Source of the DNA: Micrasema longulum
Lineage: Eukaryota > Arthropoda > Insecta > Trichoptera > Brachycentridae
NCBI GenBank assembly: GCA_022494885.1
Contig: JAGVSM010003475.1
Location: 21,098 to 85,097, forward strand
Length of the DNA stretch: 64,000 nt
Reading direction: 5' to 3'
Part shown: piece after piece, positions 20,946-31,260 of the stretch
Position numbering within the stretch: position 1 is the stretch's first letter
Layout: each line of letters begins with the position of its first letter
Notes under the pieces: model-generated
What the model was told of the DNA's origin: nothing
The model's database searches: none
The model's input: only the letters and a program-made list of their open reading frames with translations
Position numbers and translations under genes: made by a program

Positions 20946-20993
20946 ATAAAAGGTTTATACGTCTTTGTTGAGAAATCGACTTTTATTTTTACA

Positions 20994-22534
20994 TTAACTC
21001 TTGTGTGGCTGTGATGTAACACTAGTCGACATAGAAAACAAGACTTGATATTTCTTATTTTAAAAAATGATGAATTCGTATTTTTTGTAATCTTCAAATA
21101 GACGTTTTCACACCCGATTGAGAAAGTGAAATTTGTATAAGTTTGCTAAATATTAATACAAAATATTATTTATTCTTGCTACGGGAAGAATGAATGTCCG
21201 CTAATTCAGCAACACATCTATACAGATACCTTATACAAGAGAGAGCACGAAGATAGAAGTCATAACAAGGAAAACAGAGTCGCTGTTCTGCTGCGGGTGT
21301 TGTATGAAACATATTTACTCTTCAGTCGGTTGATGACAGTGATGAAGGATGCACGCGCGTAACATGGGCGGCGTATTTGTGATTTTAAATTTATTTTGCC
21401 ATAGCAGGGCAACATTTTATGTTTATCCGCATAAATTATGGAAAAGGAATTATTATACAGCATTTTTATTTTCAAATGTCTGAACTTTAGAATATTCCGT
21501 CTTTTACCAGTGGTAACACGATGTTACATCACCGCGCGCAATTGGATTATTTACCACAGTCTTTTAAGAGTTTAAAACTTTGATTGAAAATATTGGTTCA
21601 AAGATGATATTTTCCAACTTGACAAAGGTACACTGCATTCGCAGAACCAAACTCCATAATATTAACATACTCGAACTCTTAAGACAACTTCTGCCAAAGA
21701 AATGGGTTCACCACCGGCTCCTACTTTACGTGTTTTAGTATGCTAACATTTGCGTTATCATAAATTCTATAAATCGCTTATTTAAATGAGAGTATGCGAA
21801 TATGCACAACCATCTCAAAAGGCGTATGTACTTATTAGGGGAAGGTGGTGCAGAATCGTCCAGCGCCTTGTACCGGACACCGCTATTTTCAAACAATACT
21901 AATATAAGAGATTTGATAAAAAAATATGCGGAATATTTTAATCTATCTAATCTATGTAACTCTTAAAAGACTGTGGTAAATAATCCCTTTGCGCGCGGTG
22001 ATGTAACATCGTGTTACCACTAGTAAAAGATGGAATATTCTAAGGTTCAGACATGAGAAAAAAAATAAAATGGAGACATACTATTTAATAATTCCTTCTT
22101 CATAATTGATGCAAATAAACATATAATTTAACCCTGTTATAGCAAAATTAATTCAAAATCATCGCATGTTACGCGCGTGCGTCCCCTATCACTGTCATCA
22201 ACCGACTGAAGACTGAATCTGGTTTAAACAACACCCGCCGCAGAACAGCGTCTCTGTCTTCCTTGTCATGACATATATCTTTGTGCACTCTCTTGTATAA
22301 GGTATCTGTAAAGGTGTGTTGCTGAATTAGCGGACATTTATTCTTCGCGTAACAAGGATAAATATTTTTTGTATTTACTTAACGCATACAAATTAAACTG
22401 CGCAAATCGGGTGCGAAAATGTCCATTTGAGGATTACAAAAAATATGAATTCACCATTTAAAAAAATAAGAGATATATATCAAGTCTTGTGTCCTATGTC
22501 GACCAGTGTGACATCAGAGCCACACAAGAGTTAA
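20994..22534. mobile_element. 1.5-kb foldback element with TTAA flanks
   Basis: Two arms of about 580 bp in inverted orientation (about 20998-21577 and 21956-22530) around a 380-bp spacer. The outermost bases are CTCTTGTGTGGCT and its complement, each abutting TTAA (20994-20997, 22531-22534). Arm blocks such as TCCGCTAATTCAGCAACACA and AGATACCTTATACAAGAGAG are nearly identical between arms; the arms are perhaps 85-90% alike by eye, with small indels. The inner arm ends are the R3 sequence also found at 17116. No transposase in the spacer. TTAA flanks recall piggyBac-type integration, but the terminal bases are not the classic ones. One separate arm copy is at 54605-54995. Confidence 0.75.
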
Positions 22535-22627
22535 TATCTTAAATACGTAATGAGGACGTTCAACACTACGAGAAATTCGATATAAAAAATGTTTTCCTTG
22601 ACGTGGTATAAATTAGATCATTTCATT

Positions 22628-22768
22628 GACAAATTACAACAGTGATGGAGAATACCTTAAATAAGGGAATATTAAAGTCTAGGCATTTACAGGGCTTATG
22701 ACCTGTCATTGGCTGGTTTTTGGCTTTTGTCTACGAAAATTTGGTCAAACTTAAATATTGTAGATCAT
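22628..22768 (+). repeat. R1 copy, internally deleted
   Basis: Starts AATTACAACAGTGATGGAG, runs through GACCTGTCATTGGCTGGTTT and then jumps to the outer end (GGTCAAACTTAAATATTG). Confidence 0.6.
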
Positions 22769-22884
22769 TTCAATTTACGGTGAAGTTTCTCTGAAATATA
22801 TAAAAATATTCATAAAAATGATTTCTATTATAATGAATCACTTTAAGCTACGTTACAAGTTTTTTTCCAAATTAACAAATGATA

Positions 22885-24010
22885 GAGTGTTGTGATGGAT
22901 TTCCTATTTGAGGGTAGCTAACTTACCAGTCAGCAAAACCCTCCGACGTCACGGGTGGAGTAATTTCTTTGGTTAGTAATTACCTAAAGTTATGAAATGA
23001 TCACCTGAAAATCACCGTCTCTTTTCATCTTATCAAAATTACATGTGTGCTGCTTAGTGATCTAATTTGATTACATCTCTGTCTCTGAAATGAATGTTTT
23101 ATATTTTATTAAAATTATTTTTTGACAATTCTTGATGAAATTCCACTGTAATGATGTAATAACTGATATTTACATACAGGTGTCCTTTAAACCCAGTCAC
23201 ATCCGAAACCACGATGATCAGTATGAGCAACAAGACATATTGGAACATTAAATTTTTTTATGAACGAATACAATTTACAAAAATAAAATATTAAAAAAAA
23301 CAAATGGTTCCTTACTTCTGAAGAGGAGAAACGAGGGGGGAGGGGTAGTCTGATACACCCTCAACAGCGCAACCGCGCCCCCCTTCTTCTTTTTTCAAAA
23401 AAAGATAGTACGATTCTGTAAAAAAAGGTTTCAACTAAAGTATTTCAATAAATTTAATTTTTTTAAAGTATTACCGAAGACATAATTTTAAGAAGAAATA
23501 AAGGAAAATGTCACAAAAATGTATGTGATTTAAAGTGCTTGTATTTCTTTTTGAAAACAAAATATTAAAATTTGGGCGCGGCCACTTTCATGTGCAATTT
23601 ATTATAACGAATTTTAGTTCAATACTTAGTCTTTATTGAGATCCCAGATATCTAAATTTAGTCTAAATTTGAAATACTAAAAGTAATTATATTTTAGTTA
23701 CATAAAACAGTTAAGTATATTTTTTTTATAAAAATACCTTAAAAAAAATGTGGTTTGTATCTAATTTATTTGTTTTTTTTTATTATTATTTTTTAATTAT
23801 ATTCCGCAATTGAAAAAAAAACATTCGTTTTATCAAATTAGGCAAAATCGTATGATTTCCTCATTTTGCGTTTATTTTTCCAAACTTCAGCCTTAAGGTT
23901 TACTTAAAGATTAAGAAAAAAAATATCTTAATATTCATAGCAGTAAAATTCCCGATATATTAATTAATTAAGTGCAATTTTCAACGCCGGTTACATCACA
24001 GGAACGGGCA
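22885..24010 (+). mobile_element. Element X, copy 1 (least interrupted)
   Basis: Defined by comparison with 52588-53717 and the reverse of 24597-25870. Blocks in order: TAATTACCTAAAG, CACCGTCTCTTTTCATCTTA, AATTACATGTGTGCTGCTTA, GTCTCTGAAATGAATG, then an AT-rich interior and the terminal CGCCGGTTACATCACAGGAA with CGGGCAGGTT. The right end reappears inverted at 24600 at the edge of copy 3, so that edge is a genuine terminus. The left end is less certain. No transposase recognised; probably a non-autonomous DNA element of about 1.1 kb. Confidence 0.6.
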
Positions 24011-24600
24011 GGTTAAATAGACTGGAATGGACTCTAGTACAAAGTCACATTAGGTACATATTCGGAGTCAAGAAATATATTTTATACTTGCTTAGATATT
24101 TAAAAAAGAATACAACCAGTTACATTGTTGAGTATTATTAGAGCTTAAAAGTGGCGGCAACCTTTGCAGTGGCTACCCCGGGAGTAAATCAGCGCGGGAA
24201 CTAAAGAAGCGGCCATTGTTCCCCGTTTCCCGCCTTTGTTTTCCCGCTGTTTTGACGTTAGCGCGGCGCGCTGTGGTCCTTTAAGGTGAAATCTATGATC
24301 TCTTCCTGACCGACTCTCCCCGGAATACATCGCGTAATAAAGCATTATTATTTCTGGACCAAAAGACATCTGGTTTCCAATTCCTTATAGTGCACCAGTT
24401 TCTAATTTACATACCCCTGATATGAGAACTCTTTTGCATGGTTGATTCAGTTATACCGAATAGCAAACGGTAACGCACCTTATTTATACTTATTTAACTA
24501 CATAATTATTCCAAGATTTCGGGCCTCACAGGAACTTTCTAGCATGTCTGGACATAAATTATTAAGTAATATTAAAAAAATATACTTTAAATTAAATGAA
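24011..24600 (+). mobile_element. LINE fragment between two X copies
   Basis: Starts with LNRLEWTLVQSHIRYIFGVK (24016-24075). After a GC-rich interruption it resumes at 24442 as LYRIANGNAPYLYLFNYI and RFRASQELSSMSGHKLL. The order RLE..., F-G-V-K, then L-Y-R-I-x-N-G-x-A-P is that of L2/CR1-like RT C-termini. It is flanked by X termini on both sides. The interruption (24145-24330) is rich in CpG, with GCGCGGCGCGC, and not alignable to the LINE. Confidence 0.5.
24145..24330. other. GC-rich insert
   Basis: Markedly GC-rich (GGGAGTAAATCAGCGCGGGA, CCGTTTCCCGCC, GCGCGGCGCGC) in an AT-rich setting. An open frame crosses it on the minus strand (24145-24369), without recognisable motifs. It may be an unidentified insertion. 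Confidence 0.35.
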
Positions 24601-24938
24601 CCCACCCGTTCTTGTAATGTAACCGGCGCGGCGTTGCATTTTTGATATTTTTAAAAAATAATTATGGCTACATAAAATGACACACTTAAATTTTTACTAT
24701 TATAATCTACTTTTTCATTTATGCATTAAGTTATCTTAAAACTGTAACTTTTTAAAAAGAAACAGCTCTCGTGCTTGGAGAGTGGCTTACGCATTTTTAT
24801 TTTTTTAGAGCGTTTGAAATTGATTTCATATTATAAAAAGAAAGGATTATTATTTTTACATATTTTTTTATTTATTTAACTTTTTGTACAAAACAACTGT
24901 ACTTGAATATGAATGATCTACCTTAAAATCAATATTAA

Positions 24939-25197
24939 TCATCATTTCGTTTCCGCACATAATGTTGCATAGGGCACTGCATTGGTACACCAATTGCAGC
25001 GTATCTTGATAATTTTTGTTACATAAAGGTAAGATGATCAGTCTTACGCTCCAGGTACCAGTCTAACGACTATGAAATATTCCAGTGAAAAAAACACCCT
25101 TTTAAATAAATATTTCATATTAACCACGCTGATAATCGAACCCGAGACCTCTTGCATGGTAGGCAAACGCGCTGACCATTACACCACGAGGCCGACA
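24939..25197 (-). mobile_element. SINE1 copy inside X
   Basis: Near-complete. On the minus strand: head GGCCTCGTGGTGTAATGGTC, B box CTCGGGTTCGATTATC, then AAGGGTGTTTTTTTCACTGG, GACTGATCATCTTACC and GGTGTACCAATGCAGTGCCC. It looks less decayed than most other copies. Confidence 0.75.
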
Positions 25198-25567
25198 ATG
25201 ATGGAAGTTCATTGTAATTTATTATAGTAACTATAACTACTATTATTAGTAATTTCTCAGCAACTATTAGTGTGAATATTAACTCGATTTTAATTTGTAA
25301 TTTTAAAGTAAACGTTAACACGTAAAAACATGTACGCAATGTATATGCCAGATATTTAGGTATATTAGAAAAATTTAAAATGAAACATTTTGTCCATCAA
25401 TATCTCCAAAAATGTCAAAATATCGAGTACCTTTCGTCAAATGTATAAAACATTCACTGAGAGAAAGATACTTAATCTGATTAGATCGCTTAAAAAGACG
25501 GACATAATTTCAATGAGATAAAAAGAGATATTTATTATCAGGCGATCACTTCCTAACCTCAAGTTAC

Positions 25568-25818
25568 CTAAAGCTAGGGTTTCCTAGGACAGCGGTGCCC
25601 GTATCTTAACGGCCGTAGTGAACGGTGATGCGGCGGACAGCCGTTGTAACGGTGACTAGAGAGTGGTTTCCTAGGAAAACGGTTTTTATAACATTTATTA
25701 ACACCGATTTCCTAGGAAACCACTCTCTAGTCACCGTTCCGACGGCTGTCCACCGCATCACCGTTCACTACGGCCGTTAAGATACGGGCACCGCTGTCCT
25801 AGGAAACCCTAGCTTTAG
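25568..25818. mobile_element. Near-perfect 251-bp palindromic element
   Basis: Arms of about 116 bp (25568-25683 and 25703-25818) differ at only four positions by my reading, around a 19-bp AT-rich centre (TTTTATAACATTTATTAAC region). The outer ends are CTAAAGCTAGGGTTTCCTAG and its complement. GC content is high against AT-rich flanks. It interrupts element X. No reading frame. It is most likely a MITE or foldback transposon that inserted recently, or whose hairpin is maintained by repair or selection. Transcribed, it would make a 116-bp hairpin RNA. Confidence 0.8.
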
Positions 25819-26019
25819 TATAACTCGAGGTGGGTTACCTCATAGTAACTCTAGGGAGTTTTTTCACTGTGTATGTTAAAGGTTAACCAATTTAATAACA
25901 TGTTTATAAAATAGTATTTATGTATTTTTAGATAAAAAAGGATGGTTAGTAATATCACGTACTACGAATACAGATAAAAATACAAAAAATGGATTTAGAA
26001 TAATTAATTATATTTTCAA

Positions 26020-26505
26020 AATCAATATTTATATTGTGGAGAAATGTTTGTTGACAATATAAAAAAATATGTCACTTGAAAAACGCGACACGTTTGGCAT
26101 TGATAGTTGTGACGTCAAGATTCGTGACGATTTCCTATAAAAACTAAAAACGGTTTCAAACAAAGTTGAAAACGAACATGAATCGTGACGTATTAGGGGC
26201 GTGGCCAATACAATTACTGTTTTTGCCTGAATTAGAAATTACAAATTTGAAAATATTTGTATGCTACTAGACAGTAAATCATAGACCCATATTACTTTGA
26301 AAATGTGAAAAAAATTATATTTCTCTAATATGCATACACATACCCTTTTATAAATTTTTTTATTTTCTGTAGTTCTCTGTGTCCTGGTGGATGAAGAATA
26401 CAATTCTGTGTGTGAAATAGTACCAGAATCCAGGACGAGGGTTCTCAACTTAATGGCTGCCCTCAGGTTAAAATCACGAATTGGGAAATTGAGTAATATG
26501 CAATA
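26020..26505. repeat. Repeat Y, copy 2
   Basis: Unbroken counterpart of 2690-3610, starting near AAACGCGACACGTTTGGCAT and including CGTGACGTATTAGGGGCGTG, TTTTTGCCTGAATTAG and GAATACAATTCTGTGTGTG. On the minus strand, 26239-26526 is open for 95 codons and shares a readable segment with copy 1. It ends where a SINE1 head begins, as in copy 1. Confidence 0.55.
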
Positions 26506-26580
26506 GTTGTTCAGTGGTTTGCGCATTTACCTACCATACTTGAAGTCCTGGGTTTGATTCCTGGCAGGGTGCATGTGAAA
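26505..26580 (+). mobile_element. SINE1 head
   Basis: GTTCAGTGGTTTGCGCATTT as A-box region and CCTGGGTTTGATTCCTGGC as B-box region. The family tail is not found downstream. Confidence 0.6.
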
Positions 26581-26639
26581 TATTGATTTTGAAGGTTGTT
26601 TAAGCTGCAATATTTAACGTCAAAGTGTATCATTTTGGT

Positions 26640-26800
26640 GATTTTGTTTTACACAGCGCTTGGCAAAGCCAAGGGGGAATTCTGAGAAGAAAGGTGTCGT
26701 TTTTTTACAAGTTGCGGCTCTTGCTCGTTCATCTGCTCTCTCATTTCCTACAATACCAGCGTGTCCTCTTATCTAGCATAGTTTAATAATCATTCCTCTG
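26640..26800 (-). mobile_element. LINE RNase H fragment
   Basis: Minus strand. The frame reads IRGHAGIVGNERADERARAA, the conserved C-terminal RNase H motif (W-I-x-G-H-A/S-G-I-x-G-N-E-x-A-D) of I/R1/jockey-type LINEs, where the D is catalytic. The upstream tryptophan codon is a TAG stop, and no further RNase H or RT sequence is attached. A short dead fragment, but a distinct LINE lineage since the other LINEs here show no RNase H. Confidence 0.75.
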
Positions 26801-26919
26801 ATTTTTAGAAGCTTCATTTTACTCCAAATATCTACAATAAATGGATGTAAGTGTATCAGGGTATGATCACGCCGCTAAGATATGAATCTTTAGGGAATAA
26901 TTATAAACTGTACCCCACA

Positions 26920-27090
26920 TTGGCCGGTAGCAAGTGGGCCAGAGACGGTCCGGTGCGCGCTGGTCGCAGCTCCGGTAATTAGCGGCCACCACGGCCGGTG
27001 GGCAGACGGCTAGGGCCGGACGCGGGAGGGAAGCGAGCGGCGCGCGTGCGCGAGCGTGCGCGCGCTCGTGCTAGCCAGTGCGCGGGACAT
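26920..27090. other. CpG-rich island-like patch
   Basis: About 170 bp of very GC-rich, CpG-dense sequence (GCGAGCGGCGCGCGTGCGCG, GCGCGCTCGTGC). It lies between the RNase H fragment and a LINE 3' end. It may be a promoter or 5' UTR of a host gene or a transposon 5' region; no frame or splice signal settles it. Confidence 0.4.
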
Positions 27091-27194
27091 TAATCATAGA
27101 GCATGTGTGCCATACACTGCGAGATTTCACATTATAGTCAATTGGTGTGTAAACGGACTACACACAAAAAAAAAACACTCGTGCATTTATTTTA

Positions 27195-27720
27195 TTTTTA
27201 AATGGATAAAAAAAGATGGACTATCTATACGTTCTAGTAACGAGAGAACCCCATTAATATGACTAGACAGGTGCCACTGTTTTGTAGCAACAATTCACGG
27301 ACAGTGTATACTTGTAATGCCGTATTAAATAGACTCCATGAACTCGGCAATAGTTATTCTCACGTATCTGATATAGTTGGTTTAGGATATTGTTCTTAGA
27401 ACAAACCTTTTGAACTTTTTCAAAGATGGTGAATGGTAATTATATTTATTTATTTATGCATTTCATAATATATACAGTTTTTTTTTACTTTGCCCAGCTG
27501 TATGAAACAGTACTTACGATTGTCTTATTGTATTATTGTAGAATGTTTTATTATTTAAACTTTTTAAATTTGAAATTTTTAGGTTATTTTCTTTTTATAA
27601 ATCTTGGGTACAAGGAAATTTATGCTATAAAAAAAAATATTGAGCCAACTATGTTAATATTATAAATGTTTGCAAAATGCAGATTTGCCGTTTATGTTAA
27701 TAAAATAAAATAAAATAAAA
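27195..27720 (+). mobile_element. LINE 3' end, family G, copy 2
   Basis: Starts with DGLSIRSSNERTPLI (27215-27260), close to GLSLRSSDERTLLIP of the LINE at 2641. After a frame change it reads VPLFCSNNSRTVYTCNAVLN (compare LPLFSNNATYRTP at 13000-13060). An AT-rich UTR ends in a TAAAA tandem tail at 27700-27720. 5'-truncated. Confidence 0.6.
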
Positions 27721-27769
27721 ATTAAATACCCATCATAATTCTATGTCCGCTTCCTAGTTTTTTTTTCTA

Positions 27770-28125
27770 AGCCATTCAACGGGCTTAAGTAAGCCCTAAT
27801 ATATTGGCATTAATGAGTAATACTTAATCTAAACATTCTTAAAATCTACTTAAATTAACAGTGTATATAGCATAATCTAGGCGGAAATGGCAAGTGTAAC
27901 ATCGCGAGTCAGGAGAGACAACACCGCTTGCTTCTTAAATGCTTGCCCTTGCTGTAAAAACACATTAACAGTACCGTTTAGTGAGATTTCGTTCACTGTT
28001 CTGAGGATCCTTGGCAGAGGGGAAAAGAATCCAAAGTAAGTTATATAAGTTCCCGCAGCAATGACAGGATCGGTGCCCAAGTTACGGTGAGGTACATTAA
28101 GGTTTATCTGAGCAAGGATTTTATT
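27770..28125 (-). mobile_element. LINE 3' end (jockey-like)
   Basis: Minus strand. A frame from about 28120 reads KILAQINLNVPHRNLGTDPV, then FSPLPRILRTVNEISLNG, and stops at 27877. ILxQINxNVPxRxL and the P-x-P-R-x-x-R-x-x-N-E order are typical of the last part of jockey-like LINE proteins. The UTR shares blocks with 9600-9812. It directly abuts another LINE at 28135. Confidence 0.6.
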
Positions 28126-28134
28126 ACTTGAAGC

Positions 28135-28690
28135 ATATGGTGTTCAAAAAGATCCTCCAGTCATTTCTGTCGGCTGCCAGCTCCTGTGCATCCCATAAGT
28201 CAGGTTCGCGTCCCGTAGTTCTGACATGAACGAGCTTGGCTCTGGCAAGCGTGGTTAAGGTTCTCAGAAGGCATCCGCAATACATGGCCAAGCCAACCGT
28301 ATCACCTCCGCTTGATGATAGTTGCCACCATAGTTTGCTGCGTACGTTCTTTTATTACTTTATTTCGCACAAAGTCAAACTTATTTTCTATTTAGAGACA
28401 TCTACGAGTATACTTACTTAAAACTCAGTATTTTGCTGTTTTGGGCTCTAGTGAGGTGCCACGATTCGCATCCGTAGAGGAGAATAGGTGTTATGTAGGC
28501 GTTATATTCAGTTTTCTTTGAGTAAATACCCGATCTCCAGACAGCCTTCATTCTGTTGAATATAGCGCCTGCTATTCCTAGCTGTACACTCAGTTCTTTT
28601 TTAAAGCTGTCATTTTCCGTAACATATTATACTCCCAGGTATTTAAAACTCTCGACAATTTCGATGACTTGGTTTGACAGAGTCAGAGGA
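28135..28690 (-). mobile_element. LINE fragment (RT C-terminal third)
   Basis: Minus strand. From 28670: IEIVESFKYLGVYYVTEN (one stop in the middle), then IFNRMKAVWRSGIYSKKTEY and YITPILLYGCESWHL, and after a decayed gap IIKRRRW-like and GHVLRMPSENLNHA readings. F-K-Y-L-G-V and L-Y-G-C-E-S-W are standard marks of the RT thumb region in this LINE type. Several frameshifts and stops. Confidence 0.75.
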
Positions 28691-28699
28691 TTTTGGACA

Positions 28700-28869
28700 C
28701 AAAGCCACACTGATTCACTAATCTATTTTTTTTGCCTTCCCTTCCATGGTATTAGCTGCTAGATTGTGGAATACTATACCCATTCATTTCAAAAACACCT
28801 TTCCTTATTCACATTCAAAGCATAATGAACATATTGATACACAAGTCACTAAAACTCTTAGGTTTTGTT
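28700..28869 (+). mobile_element. LINE C-terminus fragment
   Basis: The frame reads MVLAARLWNTIPIHFKNTFP and stops at 28867. AARLWN-x-I-P is the same landmark as in the LINEs at 2094 (AARLWNNLP) and 56035 (AARLWNHIP). Only about 60 codons remain. Confidence 0.65.
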
Positions 28870-28888
28870 AGCATGACGTTATTACTCA

Positions 28889-29505
28889 CTTGTTCGTCCT
28901 TTTTTAGAATATCATGCCTCCGTGATCTGGTCTATCTTCTATGTAGGCAGGATAAATCATGTTGAATCAGTGCAATATCATCTGAAAAAAGGACTCGGAT
29001 GATTGGCCTCGAGAGGGGAGACTACACTTACGGAGAAATGGAGGCAATGCTAAAAGTCTCAAGTCTACAAAAACGTAGATATAATATTGGCTCCACGTGT
29101 ATGTTTAATTTACTTGATGGCTTAACTGATGTACCATTGTTACTGGAACAAGAAGCATTCAATGTTCCGATCAGCCGGTTGTGAAATAGATATAATATAG
29201 ATATAATATCTATGCTGTTCCTTAATCAGCACAGCACAAACTATGGCTTGCATAAACCAATATCCTGATTGTGTCGCATTGTAAACTCGAGACAAGATTT
29301 GGACTTTTTTATGTAAGTCCTTCTAGATTAAAACATTTACTAAGATAGACCAGGTCTTGTCTTGAGGTAGTAATTTTTTTTTTTGTCCTATCTTTCATTT
29401 TCTTTAGTTGTATTTTATTTCAATTTTACCTACTAGTATATGCATTATAACTTTTTTTTGTTGACTGAACTAAATAAGTCCGTAAATAAATAAATAAAAA
29501 TCTAC
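28889..29505 (+). mobile_element. LINE 3' end, nearly continuous frame
   Basis: Reads LVRPFLEYHASVIWSIFYVG and INHVESVQYHLKK, then one frameshift, then GDYTYGEMEAMLKVSSLQKR and FNLLDGLTDVPLLLEQEAFN to a stop at 29182. A later segment reads STNYGLHKPIS and LCRIVNSRQDLDFF. LVRPxLEYxxxVW, ESVQ, SLxxRR and LLDGxxDxPxLL are the canonical jockey-like LINE landmarks. A T-rich 3' UTR ends in an AAATAAATAAATAAA tail at 29485-29505. One of the better preserved copies, but lacking the RT core. Confidence 0.8.
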
Positions 29506-29669
29506 GCTATTTTATTCATTTTTTGTGATTATATTTAGTTTTTTATTGAGAAATATAATTGTTTGTTGGTTTTACTTTATTTGTAAATATCTTTTTTTTT
29601 TATAGTAACGGTTTTTAAAAAAAAATAATAAACGAAAATAAAAATGATAAAAAATAATTAACATGTCAC

Positions 29670-29905
29670 TCCTATAGTTTCTCCTTTCTTCTCCCTCATT
29701 ATTTTTATTATTTTTCTTATTTAAAGGAAAGGAAGAGAGTGTATTGAAGAGAAATGAGATAGAAAGGATAGAAAGGAGAGGAAGAAAGCCCTTCCCTCCT
29801 TATTCTCTCTTCATGCATCCAAGGAGGAGAGATTAAGGAAGAAAAAGGAGAAAAAATTACAAATCTTTAAGAAATCATAACGCTGATAATACGATACATA
29901 AAATA
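29670..29905. repeat. Purine-rich stretch ending in an R6 core
   Basis: A strand-asymmetric GAAAGGAAGAGAG-type stretch like those in the LINE 3' UTRs at 2300 and 56180, followed by the reversed R6 core CGCTGATAATACGATACATA at 29882. The boundaries are unclear. Confidence 0.4.
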
Positions 29906-30317
29906 TTTTGTTATGAAAAAAGATGTACACAAACATACAACTTTTTATATTGATTTAAAGACATACAAAACGATACCTATATAACTGGATCAGTTATTCT
30001 TTATAGCCGTCCACAGCATAAGAGTTGCAAAAAAACAATTTATTTTGAAAAATATTTTTAAAAATATGCAAATATTAAGAAAAAAGAGGTGCGTATAATC
30101 TCGTGTGGGTTTAATTCGTTCCGACGTTTTGGCTACTGTTGGAAAAACTATTTTCATAGTTTATAAACAATTGTATTTAGTTTGTACAGTGTCGCAGTCA
30201 GTTTGAGTTTAATTTACGTATTAAATTAATTTGTAATAAAAATTTAAGGAAATCAATTTATTTGTTAGACGCGTAAATTAATCAATTCATTGAATTGTAA
30301 AGGTAAACTTTTTGAAT

Positions 30318-31260
30318 GTATGGAGTCCTTACTTCCATAATGATATCGAGCTACTAAAAAAACTCCAAAGACATGCTACGAAATTCCCTGAATTGTTGAA
30401 AACAATGCCCCACAACAATATATCAAAAGCATTTAAGGACTTATATCATTGAAAGAACGTCGGAAGAGAGCAGATTTGATAGGAATTTATAAGATACAAA
30501 ATTATTACTATGACTGCCAGATACACAAGATGTATCAATTAAATCCCAATACCTATTAACAGGGTCATAGTTAAAAGCTCTATCGTCCCCCAGTCCACCT
30601 TGATCTCAAGAAAAACTTCCTTTCAAGCAGACGGAGAGAGTAAAGCTTTTTTTGGTTACATACCGTAATAAATTGCCAATCCCAGTTTTTTTATTTTTTT
30701 ATTTACACCTTTTATCGAAAATACAGTTTTAAGTTCACTTTCTCTAGCTAACAAGGGTACATACCCCGTTCTAAGCCCGACAATTACATTTTAATATATC
30801 ATAATAGTTAACAAATTAATAGAGAGCACAGACTAATAAAATATAAATTTACTCTTTTACACATTTTGATACTATACATACACACATACACATATATACA
30901 CATGTACATACACACACATGTATATACACCCATACGCATACACGTACGTACATTCATAAAACATAGACAATTTATTTATAATGCGAAACTTCATGACTGC
31001 TATCTGTATATATATTTTTTTGAATTATTCTTTATTTCCATATTTTATTTTTGACTTCCAGTAAAAATCTCCAATTCACGGCATGCATCAACCTTCCTGA
31101 CTCCCTACGACCAATGTCATGAAAGAGCGATGTCCATTCCATTTCTGTCAACCAGTTCAAAACCCGTTTGGATGCTTTTTTGGAGGAAGGGCCGTAGGCA
31201 AAAAGCCGTAGACGAGATATAGACGCAACAGGCTGTCCACTTTTAACAAATAATACTGAT
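30318..31260 (+). mobile_element. LINE fragment(s), split by AT-rich and microsatellite DNA
   Basis: The first part reads VWSPYFHNDIELLKKLQRHA and KFPELLKTMPHNNISKAFKD, then after a frameshift LKERRKRADLIGIYKIQNYY (to about 30530). The second part (31080-31200) reads INLPDSLRPMS and, after a stop, HSISVNQFKTRLDAFLEEGP. Both match the consecutive C-terminal sections of one LINE type (VWSPY...LQR.AT...L..RR.R.DLI; N-L-P...FK.RLD). The 30690-31070 interval with the microsatellite separates them, either as an insertion or because these are two LINEs. Confidence 0.65.
30870..30960. repeat. CA/TA-type microsatellite
   Basis: Interrupted ACACAT/ATACAC repeats. An open frame through it is simple-sequence translation, not a gene. 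Confidence 0.8.

Larger units (their letters stand above)
24597..25870 (-). mobile_element. Element X, copy 3, carrying two insertions
   Basis: Reverse orientation. The terminus CCCACCCGTTCTTGTAATGT is at 24601; matching interior blocks (AATCTGATTAGATC, AGTGATCGCC in reverse) lie at 25450-25560; the other end (AAAAACTCCCT when reversed) is near 25860. Two foreign pieces sit inside: SINE1 at 24939-25197 and a 251-bp palindrome at 25568-25818, which splits X between GGTAACTTGAGG-like and GAGTTATAC-like flanks. Confidence 0.6.

Noticed and set aside
21840..21900. Host gene fragment in the foldback spacer
   Set aside because: The GC-richer words there (GGTGGTGCAGAATCGTCCAG) do not belong to any open frame of useful length.
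20994..22534. LTR retrotransposon
   Set aside because: The long terminal copies are inverted, not direct, and no gag, protease or integrase motif is present. I found no LTR pair anywhere in the window.
30866..31054. Open frame in the CA/TA repeat
   Set aside because: Simple-sequence translation with H, T, Y and I repeats.
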